A stretch of DNA of 64,000 nt from UBA10649 sp963700255 (GTDB lineage Bacteria; Actinomycetota; Actinomycetes; S36-B12). This document shows positions 37,317 through 46,331 of the stretch, piece by piece. Both the position numbers and the translations under genes were made by a program. The stretch spans positions 1 to 64,000 of the forward strand of contig CAVOWW010000023.1 in NCBI GenBank assembly GCA_963700255.1, written 5' to 3'. The notes below the pieces were generated by a model that did not search any database, was not told the origin of the DNA, and worked only from the letters and a program-made list of their open reading frames with translations. The stretch's first letter is position 1. Each line of letters opens with the position of its first letter.

Positions 37317-38522
37317 ATGAGATTCCTTCACACGTCGGACTGGCACCTGGGCAAGGGCCTGCACGGCCATGACCTGACAGGCGCCCAGCAGGTGGCTGTC
37401 GACTCCGTGATCGACCTCGCGATCGAGCGGGAGGTCGACGCGTTCGTGATCGCCGGCGATGTCTTCGATCGCGCGTTCCCGAGCGTGGAGGACGTCCGTC
37501 GGTTCAACAAGGCCCTGACGCGGATCCATCAGGCTGGCATCCCGATCGTCTGCATCGCGGGCAACCATGACGAGGGCGCCCGGCTGGCGGCCTTCAGGAA
37601 CCTGCTCGACGAGTCGGTGACCATCGTCGGCGAGAACCGGCAGGTGGGTGAGTCGGTCGTGCTTGGGGATGAGCACGGTGCTGTCGTGTTCTATCCGCTC
37701 CCCTACCTGGACCCGGACGGGGCCCGTCGCGACCTGGCACCGGAAGGTGGCCCGCTGCTGGAGCGCAGCCATGAGGCCGTGGTCGGGGAGGCCATGCGCC
37801 GCATCCGTGCGGATCTCGCGGAGCGCCAACGGGTCGACCCGTCCACGCGGGGCGTGGTGGTGGCTCACGCGTTCGTCGTGAAGGGAAGCGAGACGCCCGA
37901 GGAACTGCTGGGCGAGCAGTCCGAGAGCGAGCGGGACATCTCGGTCGGGGGCGTGCCGTCCGTGCCGACGGGGGTGTTCGACGGAGTGCACTACGTGGCG
38001 CTCGGCCACCTGCACGGGGGGCGCACGGTGAGGCCTGCAGCCCCGATGGTGCGCTACTCCGGATCCCTGCTTCGATACTCGATCTCCGAGAGGAATCACG
38101 CCAAGTCCGTCACGATCGTCGAGATCGACGCCGACGGCACTTGCACGATCGACGAGGTGCCCGTGCCGCAGCCGGCGGGCATGGCACGGCTGCGCGGCGA
38201 CCTCGCCGACCTGATCTCCGACACCTACGCCATGCATCACGACGACTTCGTCGAGATCCTGCTGACCGATGCCCGCCTGCCCGACAACTACCTGGCCCAG
38301 CTCGGTACCCGGTTCACGCGGATCCTCCGGGCGGTGCCCGATCGCGGCCCCTCTGCGTGGGCTGGGGCGGGCGACGGAGCCGGATCACCGGTCCACGCGG
38401 TGACGCCGCTGGACACGTTGCGGAACTTCTACGCGGAGTCGCGTGGCGAGGAGCCGACCGAGGCGATGGAGCGGATCCTTGCCGACGTGCTCGAACGCGC
38501 CCAGACTGGCGGGGAGGCCTGA
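37317..38522 (+). CDS. sbcD: Exonuclease SbcD (Mre11-type nuclease subunit)
   Basis: 401 aa, intact. The metallophosphatase motifs are in order: RFLHTSDWHLGKGLHG (D8, H10), AFVIAGDVFDR (D), IVCIAGNHDEGARLA (GNHD), GVVVAHAFVVKGSE (H) and VALGHLHGGRTV (GHLH). The capping C-terminal domain follows. It works with SbcC as a double-strand endo/exonuclease that cuts hairpins and blocked ends at replication forks. The sbcC gene follows with one base between, so they form an operon. The start at ATG 37317 fits the conserved N-terminus. Confidence 0.92.
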   Translation: MRFLHTSDWHLGKGLHGHDLTGAQQVAVDSVIDLAIEREVDAFVIAGDVFDRAFPSVEDVRRFNKALTRIHQAGIPIVCIAGNHDEGARLAAFRNLLDESVTIVGENRQVGESVVLGDEHGAVVFYPLPYLDPDGARRDLAPEGGPLLERSHEAVVGEAMRRIRADLAERQRVDPSTRGVVVAHAFVVKGSETPEELLGEQSESERDISVGGVPSVPTGVFDGVHYVALGHLHGGRTVRPAAPMVRYSGSLLRYSISERNHAKSVTIVEIDADGTCTIDEVPVPQPAGMARLRGDLADLISDTYAMHHDDFVEILLTDARLPDNYLAQLGTRFTRILRAVPDRGPSAWAGAGDGAGSPVHAVTPLDTLRNFYAESRGEEPTEAMERILADVLERAQTGGEA

Positions 38523-38523
38523 C

Positions 38524-41274
38524 ATGCGCATTCGCTCATTGTCGTTCTGCGGTGTCGGCCCTTACCGCGACGAGCAGCGCATCGACTTCGACCAGCTGGG
38601 CGAGTCGGGGCTGTACTTGATCAACGGCCCCACGGGGGCAGGGAAGTCGACGATCATCGACTGCATCTGCTACGGCCTGTACGGCCGGCTCGCCAGCGAC
38701 GAGGCAGACCTCAGCCGTATGCGTTCGGACTTCTCTCAGCCCAAGGACAAGACCGAGATCGACGTGGTGTTCGAGACGGCCGCCGGGGTGTTCCGGGTGA
38801 TACGCGCCCCGGAGTACATGAGGGTCAAGGCGAAGGGCGAGGGCCTCACCCCGTCCAGGACGACGTGCCGGCTCCTCCGCATCCACCCGGACGGCACCGA
38901 GGAGTCGATCGCCACACAGGTGGCATCGGCGGACAGCGAGCTGTCCCGGGTCATCGGACTGACGCGCGCGCAGTTCGTCCAGACGATCGTGCTTCCGCAG
39001 GGCCAGTTCGCGACCTTCCTGTACTCGAACACCCAGAAGCGCTCGGAGATCCTCAAGCAGATCTTCCAAACCCAGCTGTACGAGCGCGTCGCGGAGATCC
39101 TCAAGGAGGACGCCAAGAACGCCGGGATCCAGAAGACGGCCGCCACTGACGAGATCCGCACCGAGATCCGGCAGCTGGCCACCAGTACCGCCCTCGACGA
39201 CGCCGCTCGCGACCCGCTGCTGGATTTCGCGACCAACCACCTCGACAAGCAGCTGAAGGCTGGCCTCGACGCGCTCACGCCGGACTTCGAGCAGGCCCTG
39301 ACGACTGCCACCACCACCTTCAACGATGCACAGGCACGTGCCACGGCAGCCGACACCGCCCGCGACCTGGCCAGGCGGGAGGCCGAGGCCCTTTCCGACG
39401 TCGAAACGGCCACGCAGGCTGTGACAGGCGCGGCCACCGGAGTCGAGCAGGCACGCGTCTCACTGGCCCCGTCGTCCGACCTCGCAGCCGCGATAGGGAT
39501 CGAGATCGATGACTCGACCATCGTGGCCACCTGGCGGCAGCGCGCATCGGCGGCATCCAGCAACGCCGGCGAGCTCACGGCCATGCTGCCCGATGAGAGG
39601 ACGGTGCTCGCGTGGCCGAAGGAGGAGGCTGCAGCCGTCCAGGCCATCAATGAACTGACGGCGTCCCATGAAATCGACCGCACACGCCTCGCCGACCTCC
39701 CCGTCGCCATCACGCAGCAGCAGGCCATCTCGAACGACCGGCCCACACTTGAGGAGTCCACGCAGCTCAACGCACGGAAGCGCGAGCTGGATGCCGTCCA
39801 GGATCAGTTCACCGCACTCGATGAGCAGCAAGCGAAGCTGCCCGACCTGCAGGAGCGTGCCAAGCGAGACCACGACGACGCCGCGCGGATCGACGCAGCC
39901 CTCACCTCCGCCGGCCTCGCCTACCGCACGGGCATCGCGGCCGAGCTGGCGCTGCAGCTGGAGCCGGGACAGCCGTGCGTGGTGTGCGGTGCTACCGACC
40001 ACCCCGCCCCGGCCGAGCGCACTGGCACCGCGGTGTCGTTCGACGACGTCGAGAACCTTCGCCAGCAATCCAGCGATGCCCACATCGCACTCGCCGCATC
40101 CGCAGCCGGCCTCAAGGCCGCCCAGGACCGGATCACCGAGATCACCTCAGGGATCACCGTGAGCCGCGACGACCTCAAGGCCGCGCAAACCGAACTCACG
40201 CAACGCCAGGGCGACCTTGCACGCCGGTCCGAGGAGGCTGACACCGCCGCCGCAGCGATCATCGATCTGCACCTCGAGCGCGACCAGCTCACCGATCGCG
40301 CAACCAAGTACACCGAGGACCTCGCCAGCAAGCAGTCCGCCCTCGACACCCGGCGGTCGGCAATGAAGCTGTCTGCCGAGAAGGTTGCGGCCGCCCGCGG
40401 CGACTACTCCTCAGTCCAGGGCCGGCTCACCGATGTCCGCGCGCTGGAGACCGCCCTGACCGCGCTCGCCGACGACCTCGCGCTCCTCGACACGGCTCGC
40501 GCCGGGCAGGAACTGGCCCAGAAGGCGCTCGACGGGATGACACGGCACGACAGGTTCGGCGACGTCGATGCAGCCCAGGCCGCCTGGACAGCCGCCGACG
40601 ACCAACGCCTGGCCGCCGACCGCGCCCGTGGCGAGGCCGCCGCCCGGCTGGACCACCTGCGCACCGGCACCGCCACCATCGAGACTCTGTGCCGAGGGCG
40701 CGCCGACCTGGTCGCGCAGAACGCCGACCTCATCGACCTGGCCGAACTGTTCTCCGCCGGACGTGGCAACGAGATCGGCCTCCACATCTACGTCCTGAAG
40801 TCCCTGTTCGCCAACGTCATGGAAAGCGCCAACCGACGCTTCGAGAGCCTGCTGAACGGCCGCTACCGGCTCGTCCCCGCACCGGAATCCGATGGCGACG
40901 GCCGCACACTGCAGGGACTCGGCGTGTCCGTCGAGGACCGCCTCACCGGCCGCGTCCGACCGGCCAAGAGCCTGAGCGGCGGCGAGACGTTCTGCGCGTC
41001 CCTTGCCTTGGCCCTCGGCCTGTCCGACGTCGTCAGGATGACGGCCGGCGGCATCGACATCGGCTCCCTGTTCATCGACGAGGGCTTCGGCTCACTCGAC
41101 GGTGACCAGCTCGACGAGGTCATGCTCATGCTCGGCCACCTCAGCAGCGACGGACGCCGCGTCGGCGTCATCAGCCACGTTGACAGCATGAAATCGGCCA
41201 TAACCGAGCGGATCGACGTCACCGCCGCAGGAGAGGACCGACCCACATCGCTTCGCGTCTCGTGGATGACGTGA
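38524..41274 (+). CDS. sbcC: Exonuclease SbcC (Rad50-type SMC ATPase)
   Basis: 916 aa, intact. The N-terminal ATPase half has MRIRSLSFCGVGPYRDEQRI and YLINGPTGAGKSTIIDCICY (Walker A). A long coiled coil (about residues 200-780) is rich in Ala, Arg, Glu and Asp and carries the zinc hook CVVCGATDHP (Cys485, Cys488) at its middle. The C-terminal half has AKSLSGGETFCASLALALGL (ABC signature) and IGSLFIDEGFGSLDGDQLDE (Walker B and D-loop). With SbcD it forms the DNA-tethering nuclease complex. A strong hairpin lies about 105 bp past its stop. Confidence 0.92.
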   Translation: MRIRSLSFCGVGPYRDEQRIDFDQLGESGLYLINGPTGAGKSTIIDCICYGLYGRLASDEADLSRMRSDFSQPKDKTEIDVVFETAAGVFRVIRAPEYMRVKAKGEGLTPSRTTCRLLRIHPDGTEESIATQVASADSELSRVIGLTRAQFVQTIVLPQGQFATFLYSNTQKRSEILKQIFQTQLYERVAEILKEDAKNAGIQKTAATDEIRTEIRQLATSTALDDAARDPLLDFATNHLDKQLKAGLDALTPDFEQALTTATTTFNDAQARATAADTARDLARREAEALSDVETATQAVTGAATGVEQARVSLAPSSDLAAAIGIEIDDSTIVATWRQRASAASSNAGELTAMLPDERTVLAWPKEEAAAVQAINELTASHEIDRTRLADLPVAITQQQAISNDRPTLEESTQLNARKRELDAVQDQFTALDEQQAKLPDLQERAKRDHDDAARIDAALTSAGLAYRTGIAAELALQLEPGQPCVVCGATDHPAPAERTGTAVSFDDVENLRQQSSDAHIALAASAAGLKAAQDRITEITSGITVSRDDLKAAQTELTQRQGDLARRSEEADTAAAAIIDLHLERDQLTDRATKYTEDLASKQSALDTRRSAMKLSAEKVAAARGDYSSVQGRLTDVRALETALTALADDLALLDTARAGQELAQKALDGMTRHDRFGDVDAAQAAWTAADDQRLAADRARGEAAARLDHLRTGTATIETLCRGRADLVAQNADLIDLAELFSAGRGNEIGLHIYVLKSLFANVMESANRRFESLLNGRYRLVPAPESDGDGRTLQGLGVSVEDRLTGRVRPAKSLSGGETFCASLALALGLSDVVRMTAGGIDIGSLFIDEGFGSLDGDQLDEVMLMLGHLSSDGRRVGVISHVDSMKSAITERIDVTAAGEDRPTSLRVSWMT

Positions 41275-41380
41275 CCCCGTCGTGGGCGAGTCGAGCCCGA
41301 GACTGCCACCCGGACCCAGGAAGGGCTCACTCCGCCAGGGTGGCATGTCGCGGGCCTGGTGCTACGACCCCGACAACCAG

Positions 41381-41419
41381 AAAGTCCCGGGCCATCCGCT
41401 AAGGATGGCTCGGGACTTT
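41381..41419. terminator. Strong hairpin after sbcC
   Basis: A 17-bp inverted repeat (41381-41397 with 41403-41419, one mismatch) with a 5-nt loop, flanked by AAA and TTT ends. It is symmetrical enough to stop transcription in both directions. It lies 107 bp after the sbcC stop. Confidence 0.7.
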
Positions 41420-41463
41420 CCTTTGGTAGCGGGGATAGGCAGCAGACCCGCGGAACGAGGGGC

Positions 41464-41500
41464 GAACGCGGGGCACTACGGCCAAATGCGCCCCGCGTTC
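41464..41500. repeat. Perfect 11-bp inverted repeat in a gene-free stretch
   Basis: GAACGCGGGGC (41464-41474) and GCCCCGCGTTC (41490-41500) pair perfectly around a 15-nt loop. The whole interval 41,275-41,890 carries no convincing gene; it holds this, the previous hairpin and a third repeat CCACTCC/GGAGTGG near 41,585. Confidence 0.5.
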
Positions 41501-41892
41501 TACGCGTTGCAGGCCCACCATTTGCCCCCTGTCCGCGGGCACCTTCTCCCTGATGGGAGCGCCCTGGTTCAGCCGTTATGCCCCACTCCCCCAGCTACTG
41601 GAGTGGGTGCGAAGGAAGGTACCTCCAGCCTCCGACAATGCCAAGACCGATTCACTGCGGTCTATGCCATCGCTCACCGGGCCGTGAACCCCAGACCTAC
41701 GCATTACGGCGCGGCCGTAGGCGACCCAGTATCTCCGCAATTCCTTGCCCCGCAACACCTTTCTGGCTCGCCCAGACCCTTGGAGGCCCCCTCAGACGCA
41801 CTCTCAGGGCTAACCAAAGGGCTAGCTCGAAGCGAGTTGGCCGACCTACGCATTCTCGATGCGTCGCACGATCGTCGCCGTTCGCCTCGTGG

Positions 41893-42244
41893 CTAGAGCT
41901 GGGCTGCCTGGCTTGCTGTCGAGCCCGAAGAGGCGTGCCCGATTCGACGCTGAGGCAGCAGCGATGCCCCCGGGGCGCCGGCCTCGTCACCGACAGTCCC
42001 CGGCAGAACCTCAACCGGTCGGTCACCGAAGTCGCGGGTCGCCAACAGACTGAGCAAAGGCTCGCGCAGGTGAGCCCACCGACTGACGACGCCTCCGGAG
42101 ATCACCACGGTGGATGGCCGTTGGATACTCGTGTCCGTGATGAGGCCGCGGGCCAGTTGACCGTCGTACTCCGCCCACACTTCAGTGGGGGCATCCGACC
42201 ACGGCTCGAGGCCATGCCTGGCCATGAGGCGGACGAGCGCCGAC
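41893..42244 (-). pseudogene. ROK-family sugar kinase/regulator, C-terminal fragment
   Basis: About 115 codons remain: ALVRLMARHGLEPWSDAPTE, AEYDGQLARGLITDTSIQRP, STVVISGGVVSRWAHLREPL, then VEVLPGTVGDEAGAPGASLL. The VISGGVV and GDEAGAPGA blocks are the closing part of ROK kinases (the usual form is VIGGGVS ... GDEAGLLGAA). Everything before, including the ATP and zinc sites, is missing: upstream, at about 42,245, the sequence turns into another headless gene on the other strand. Not functional. Confidence 0.65.
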
Positions 42245-42245
42245 C

Positions 42246-42449
42246 TCGACGGTGCTGGAGTCCGGAGGCTGGTGGTTCTGGGTGCGCCCCTCGGCCGAGG
42301 GACTGGCCGAGCTCGGTCGGATGGCCGACGCCGGTCAGCTGCGCGTGCCCGTCACCGACGTCCTGCCTCTCGAGCAACTGCCCGCCGCGTTCGCGCGCAG
42401 CCGCGAAGGCCACGTGGGGGGCAAGTTGGTCATCGCGGTCTCGGACTGA
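42246..42449 (+). pseudogene. Zinc-type alcohol dehydrogenase/quinone reductase, C-terminal fragment
   Basis: About 65 codons remain: VLESGGWWFWVRPSAEGLAE, LGRMADAGQLRVPVTDVLPL, EQLPAAFARSREGHVGGKLV, IAVSD. The end pattern (LEQLPAAFARSREGHVGGKLVI split here) is the classical C-terminus of medium-chain dehydrogenases. The catalytic and NADP-binding domains are absent. The fragment begins where the ROK fragment on the other strand begins. Not functional. Confidence 0.65.
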
Positions 42450-42525
42450 GCCCGAACCGGCTCGTTGCGACTCGCGGACCCTCGAGGACCGTGAAGGCGG
42501 AGAATGAGCCCAAAGGGGCGATGCC

Positions 42526-43398
42526 ATGAAGACCGTGCTCATCACTGGCGGGGGTCGTGGGCTCGGACGGGTGACGGCGGCGAAGATGGCGGCGGCCAGC
42601 TGCCGGGTGATCCTGGTCGCTCGGACCCCTGCTGCATCGACGGAGGCAGCGGACGAGATTCGTCGCAGCAACTCTGAGGCCATCGTCGAGCCCGTGTGGG
42701 TGGACCTGTCCTCGCTGGCCCAGATCCGTGCCTTCGCCGAGACCGTGGTGCAGCGAGACGAAACGATCGACGTGCTGTTCCATATCGCAGGGGTGATGCA
42801 GACCAGCCCGACGCGCCGGCTCAGCGGCGACGGGTTCGAGGAGACCCTGGCCGTGAACGTCCTGGCACCGTTCCTGCTGACCGGGCTGCTGCTGCCCGCG
42901 TTGGAGCGAGCCCCCTCGGCCCGGGTGGTCACAGTCAGTTCACGCCTCCACCTCCCCGGGTCACGCGGTGAGCCGGTCGACTTCGACTTCGAGGACCCGC
43001 AGCTCGAGCACGGCTACAACCCCGACCGCGCGTACAAGAACTCGAAGCTGGCAGCGCTGTGGTTCACCTACGAGCTCCAGCGACGGCTGGCACCCCGACC
43101 CATCACGTCGAACGCTGTGTGCCCGGGCTTCGTGCCTGCAACAGCCGCCGCCAGCACTCAGGGGGCCATGCACTTCGTCATGGCGCATCTGATGCCGCAT
43201 ATGCCGTTCGCCACCTCCGTTGACGCCGCAACCGACTCGTTCGTCTTCATGGCGTTGGACCCCTCCCTGGACGGCGTCGGAGGGAGGTTCTTCGGCGAAC
43301 GACACCCGATCGAGTCGAGCCCCGAGTCGCTCGACGTCGACCGTGCCCAGCGCTTCTGGACGCTCGCATCCGAACTCACCGGCCTGCACGGACTCTGA
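42526..43398 (+). CDS. Short-chain dehydrogenase/reductase (SDR)
   Basis: 290 aa, intact. TVLITGGGRGLGRVTAAKMA is the TGxxxGxG cofactor site (residues 6-13). VWVDLSSLAQIRAFAE gives the conserved Asp, LFHIAGVMQTS corresponds to the NNAG strand, TVSSRLHLPG holds the catalytic Ser, and YKNSKLAALWFTYEL is the YxxxK site. It resembles retinol-dehydrogenase-like SDRs acting on alcohols or ketones with NADP(H). ATG 42526 gives the full Rossmann strand. It lies 76 bp after the dehydrogenase fragment and before the V/A-ATPase operon, with about 170 bp between. Confidence 0.85.
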   Translation: MKTVLITGGGRGLGRVTAAKMAAASCRVILVARTPAASTEAADEIRRSNSEAIVEPVWVDLSSLAQIRAFAETVVQRDETIDVLFHIAGVMQTSPTRRLSGDGFEETLAVNVLAPFLLTGLLLPALERAPSARVVTVSSRLHLPGSRGEPVDFDFEDPQLEHGYNPDRAYKNSKLAALWFTYELQRRLAPRPITSNAVCPGFVPATAAASTQGAMHFVMAHLMPHMPFATSVDAATDSFVFMALDPSLDGVGGRFFGERHPIESSPESLDVDRAQRFWTLASELTGLHGL

Positions 43399-43467
43399 CC
43401 ATCCGCATACCCAGCGGGCCAGCCTCCGCACGAGACCGGGCCGGGCCGTCCGCACGGGTGCAGGCGA

Positions 43468-43525
43468 TCACATGAACGCGCGGCAACACCATGTGACGTT
43501 CGCCCCTTATGGGCGTGCACACGCC
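43468..43525 (+). promoter_or_regulatory. Palindromes upstream of the V/A-ATPase operon
   Basis: TCACATG (43468-43474) pairs with CATGTGA (43490-43496), CGCCC/GGGCG lie at 43501-43515, and GGCGTG-CA-CACGCC at 43512-43525 is a perfect palindrome. They fill the region just before the first ATPase gene, where regulators would bind. No clear -35/-10 pair is seen. Confidence 0.4.
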
Positions 43526-43568
43526 TTCCGAGACTGGGAACAGGTGACCTAGTGCCGAGGAGGTGACC

Positions 43569-44015
43569 GTGGCAACCGTGCGCGACTTCCTGGAACGGCT
43601 GCGTCCCAGCGGCACCCCCGGGGCGCCGTCCATGTCGGGCGTGCCAGCGGACCGCCTCCTGGAGCGCACCGCCGAGCTCGAGCCGGTGTTCGAGCGGCTG
43701 GCTGACGTGCAGGCAGAGGCCGAGCTGATCCGGGCGAACGCGGCAGCGAGGTCCGAGCGCCGGCGACTGGCAGCTATCGACGAGGCTCGGTCCATCGTGG
43801 CGGAGGCACGCCGGCTGGCGGAGGCCGACCGGGGCGCGGCGGCAGCCGTGGCCCATGCCGAAGCGCGATCACGGGCCGAGCAGATCGTCTCGGAGTCCCG
43901 CGAGGAGGCGGCCTCCATCGAGGCAGCCGCGGAAGCGCGACTGCCCGCCTTCGTCCACCTCGTACGAGAGCACGCGAGGGCGGATCTGCTCGTCCAGTTC
44001 ATGGACGCGCCGTGA
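43569..44015 (+). CDS. V/A-type ATPase peripheral-stalk subunit (G/H-like)
   Basis: 148 aa from GTG 43569, with GAGGAGG at 43556-43562 as ribosome site (GTG 43563 would lie on it). After ATVRDFLERLRP and a proline-rich bend, the protein is one long Ala/Arg/Glu helix (EAELIRANAAARSERRRLAA, ARSIVAEARRLAEADRGAAA), a coiled coil typical of the G/H stalk subunits that pair with subunit E. First gene of a nine-gene ATPase operon. The assignment rests on shape and position more than on sequence identity. Confidence 0.7.
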   Translation: MATVRDFLERLRPSGTPGAPSMSGVPADRLLERTAELEPVFERLADVQAEAELIRANAAARSERRRLAAIDEARSIVAEARRLAEADRGAAAAVAHAEARSRAEQIVSESREEAASIEAAAEARLPAFVHLVREHARADLLVQFMDAP

Positions 44016-44947
44016 GTACCGCGTGGGTGGCGGGCAGCGTGCGGGCACGAGCCATGTCGCGGCGTCGCATCGGCACGGCAGCCACGCGCGAACTCGCCTC
44101 CCGCACGTCCCTCGATGTCGCCGTCGACGCGCTCTCGGGCACTGCGTACGGCCATGACGTGCGTCCGGGCCAGACTCTCGAACAGGCGCAGCACGCGGTC
44201 GCCAGCACGGTGCTGTGGCACATGCGAGTGATGGCCGGCTGGGTCCCGCACGGGGACGCACGGGTACTTCGGGTGCTCGCCGGTGGGTTCGAGATCGCGA
44301 ACGTGGACGAGCGGCTGCGGGAGATGGCGGGCATGACGGCTGAACCGATGTTCCGCCTGGGGTCCCTCGCCACGGCCTGGCCCATGATTGCGCCCACCGC
44401 CTCCATCGCCGACCTCCGAGAGGTCCTGGCCCGATCCGCATGGGGTGACCCCGGCGCCGACACCGCAGCCGCGGTGCGGCTGGGCCTGCGGCTGTCCTGG
44501 GCCGTTCGGGCGGCGAGCAGCATCCCGCTCGCCCGGGCATGGGCGTGCGGCGCGGCGGCCATCATCGTCGCTCGCGAATCACTGCTGGAGGGGCGATCGT
44601 TGTCGGCCTCGATTGCACGACTGGCCACTACGCTGCTCGGGTCCCGGTGGACCGAGGCGGGCAGCCTCCGCGCCCTCGCCGAGGCACTTCCCGCATCGGC
44701 CCGGTGGGCCTTGCTCGACATCGACGACCCGGCAGGGCTCTGGCGGGCCGAGGCGAGATGGTGGTCACGCGTCGATGACGACGGTCGTGAACTGCTGCAT
44801 CGCCCCTTCACCACGCCGGCCCCGGTGATCGGGGCGGTCGCGGTGCTCGCCGTAGATGCCTGGCGGGTTCGTGCGGCCCTCGAGGTCACTGCCCGCGGCG
44901 GCGCTGCCACCCATGGGGCACTGGAGGCGTTCGATGTCGTGGCGTGA
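44012..44947 (+). CDS. V/A-type ATPase subunit C (d-like, central stalk cap)
   Basis: 311 aa from GTG 44012, overlapping the previous stop by four bases. It is almost all helical (LRVLAGGFEIANVDERLREM, AVRLGLRLSWAVRAASSIPL, RSLSASIARLATTLLGSRWT), as in subunit C/d, which links the rotating shaft to the membrane ring. A three-part helix bundle is expected. The call is supported by its place between stalk subunit and subunit I, as in V-type operons, since the sequence itself is divergent. Confidence 0.65.
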   Translation: MSTAWVAGSVRARAMSRRRIGTAATRELASRTSLDVAVDALSGTAYGHDVRPGQTLEQAQHAVASTVLWHMRVMAGWVPHGDARVLRVLAGGFEIANVDERLREMAGMTAEPMFRLGSLATAWPMIAPTASIADLREVLARSAWGDPGADTAAAVRLGLRLSWAVRAASSIPLARAWACGAAAIIVARESLLEGRSLSASIARLATTLLGSRWTEAGSLRALAEALPASARWALLDIDDPAGLWRAEARWWSRVDDDGRELLHRPFTTPAPVIGAVAVLAVDAWRVRAALEVTARGGAATHGALEAFDVVA

Positions 44948-46331
44948 CTCGATGGAGCCGGCACGCATGCAGCGGGTGGCGATCGTGGCCCCACGGGAGA
45001 GCTTCCGCGATGTTCTCGTCGAGATCGCCGGGCGTGGCATCGCCGAGCTGGATGTCGCCGACGATCCGGGGCTCGGCGCTTCGGGCCGCCTGCTGCAGAC
45101 CGTCCCGGCCGATGCCGGCATCCCAGCAGCGCTCGCACGCAACGTCGTCGACGCCTCGGAGATCGTCCGGGCCGGGCGAATCGACCTCCTGCGAGGTGAG
45201 GCCCAACTCGAGGAGCGCGACGGAGCGGCCGTGGAGCGCCGCCTCGTCCGGGGAACCGTCGGATGGATGCCGGCAGACGAGATTGCCCCGACTGCCCGGG
45301 CCATCGAGCCCTTCGGAGGAGCAGTCGTCCCCCTACCGACCCCACGCGGATTCGACCCGCCGACCCTCACGCACCGCGCCGGGCGGCTCAACCGATCGTT
45401 CGCGCCACTGATGGACACCTACGCGACAGTCCCGTACGCCGACGTGGACCCGTCGGCGCTCGCGGGCCTGGCGTTCGTTGTCATGTACGGGATGATGTTC
45501 GCCGATGCCGGGCAAGGCACGCTGCTCATCCTCCTCGGCATCCTGGTCCGGATGGGGCGGCCTCGGCGGTTGGCTCGGTTCCGGTCCGCCTGGCCCTTCA
45601 TGGTCGGCGCCGGTATCACCGCGGTGTTCTTCGGCGTCCTCTTCGGCGAGTTCTTCGGCCCCACCGGAGTGCTTCCGGTGCTGTGGGTGAAGCCGCTTGA
45701 GGAGCCGATCCTCCTGCTCGAGGTGGCCATCGGCGTCGGAGCGACCCTGCTCGCCGGCGCCTACATCCTCGGCACCGTCAACCGCTGGCGCGAGGGCGGG
45801 TGGCGGCTGGCGCTGGTCTCGTCGTCCGGCTTCGCCGGCGTCGCCGTCTTCCTCGGGCTCGGGCTGCTGGCGCTGGGCGCGTACGCCGGTTCGCGGCCGC
45901 TCGTCATCGCCGCGGCCTGTGTGGGCGTGGGCGGGTTGGCACTCACCTACGTCGGCCTGCTCGCAGGCTCGTCAGGGGGCGGCGCCGGAGCAGCCGAGGC
46001 AGCCGTCGAGTTGTTCGACGGCGTCATCCGGCTGGGGTCCAACATCGTGTCGTTCGCCAGGCTCGCCGCCTTCGGCCTCGCCCACGCGGCGCTCGGCGCC
46101 ATCGTGTGGGAGGGCACCACCGGCCTGTGGGCGATGGGTGGGCTGGCCTGCATCGCTGCCGTGGTGCTGTTCCTGGTGGGCAACGCCCTGACCTTCACGC
46201 TGCAGGCCGTCGTGGCCGGCGTGCAGGCACTGCGCCTTGAGTACTACGAGCTGTTCTCTCGAGTCTTCGTGTCAGAGGGCCGGCCCTTCCGACCCTGGTT
46301 CGTTCCGACAACAAGGGAGCGTGTGCCATGA
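44934..46331 (+). CDS. V/A-type ATPase subunit I (a-like membrane subunit), short form
   Basis: 465 aa from ATG 44934 (GGAGG six bases upstream). The N-terminal soluble part (QRVAIVAPRESFRDVLVEIA) is shorter than usual, as full subunits reach 600-660 aa. The membrane part has seven or eight helices: FVVMYGMMFADAGQGTLLIL (the conserved MFGxMFGDxGxG-like turn), FFGVLFGEFFGP, GGAGAAEAAVELFDGVIRLG, SNIVSFARLAAFGLAHAALG (SYxRLxAxGLA-like region with the key Arg) and LEYYELFSRVFVSEGRPFRP. It forms the ion half-channels beside the K ring. Confidence 0.85.
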   Translation: MSWRDSMEPARMQRVAIVAPRESFRDVLVEIAGRGIAELDVADDPGLGASGRLLQTVPADAGIPAALARNVVDASEIVRAGRIDLLRGEAQLEERDGAAVERRLVRGTVGWMPADEIAPTARAIEPFGGAVVPLPTPRGFDPPTLTHRAGRLNRSFAPLMDTYATVPYADVDPSALAGLAFVVMYGMMFADAGQGTLLILLGILVRMGRPRRLARFRSAWPFMVGAGITAVFFGVLFGEFFGPTGVLPVLWVKPLEEPILLLEVAIGVGATLLAGAYILGTVNRWREGGWRLALVSSSGFAGVAVFLGLGLLALGAYAGSRPLVIAAACVGVGGLALTYVGLLAGSSGGGAGAAEAAVELFDGVIRLGSNIVSFARLAAFGLAHAALGAIVWEGTTGLWAMGGLACIAAVVLFLVGNALTFTLQAVVAGVQALRLEYYELFSRVFVSEGRPFRPWFVPTTRERVP

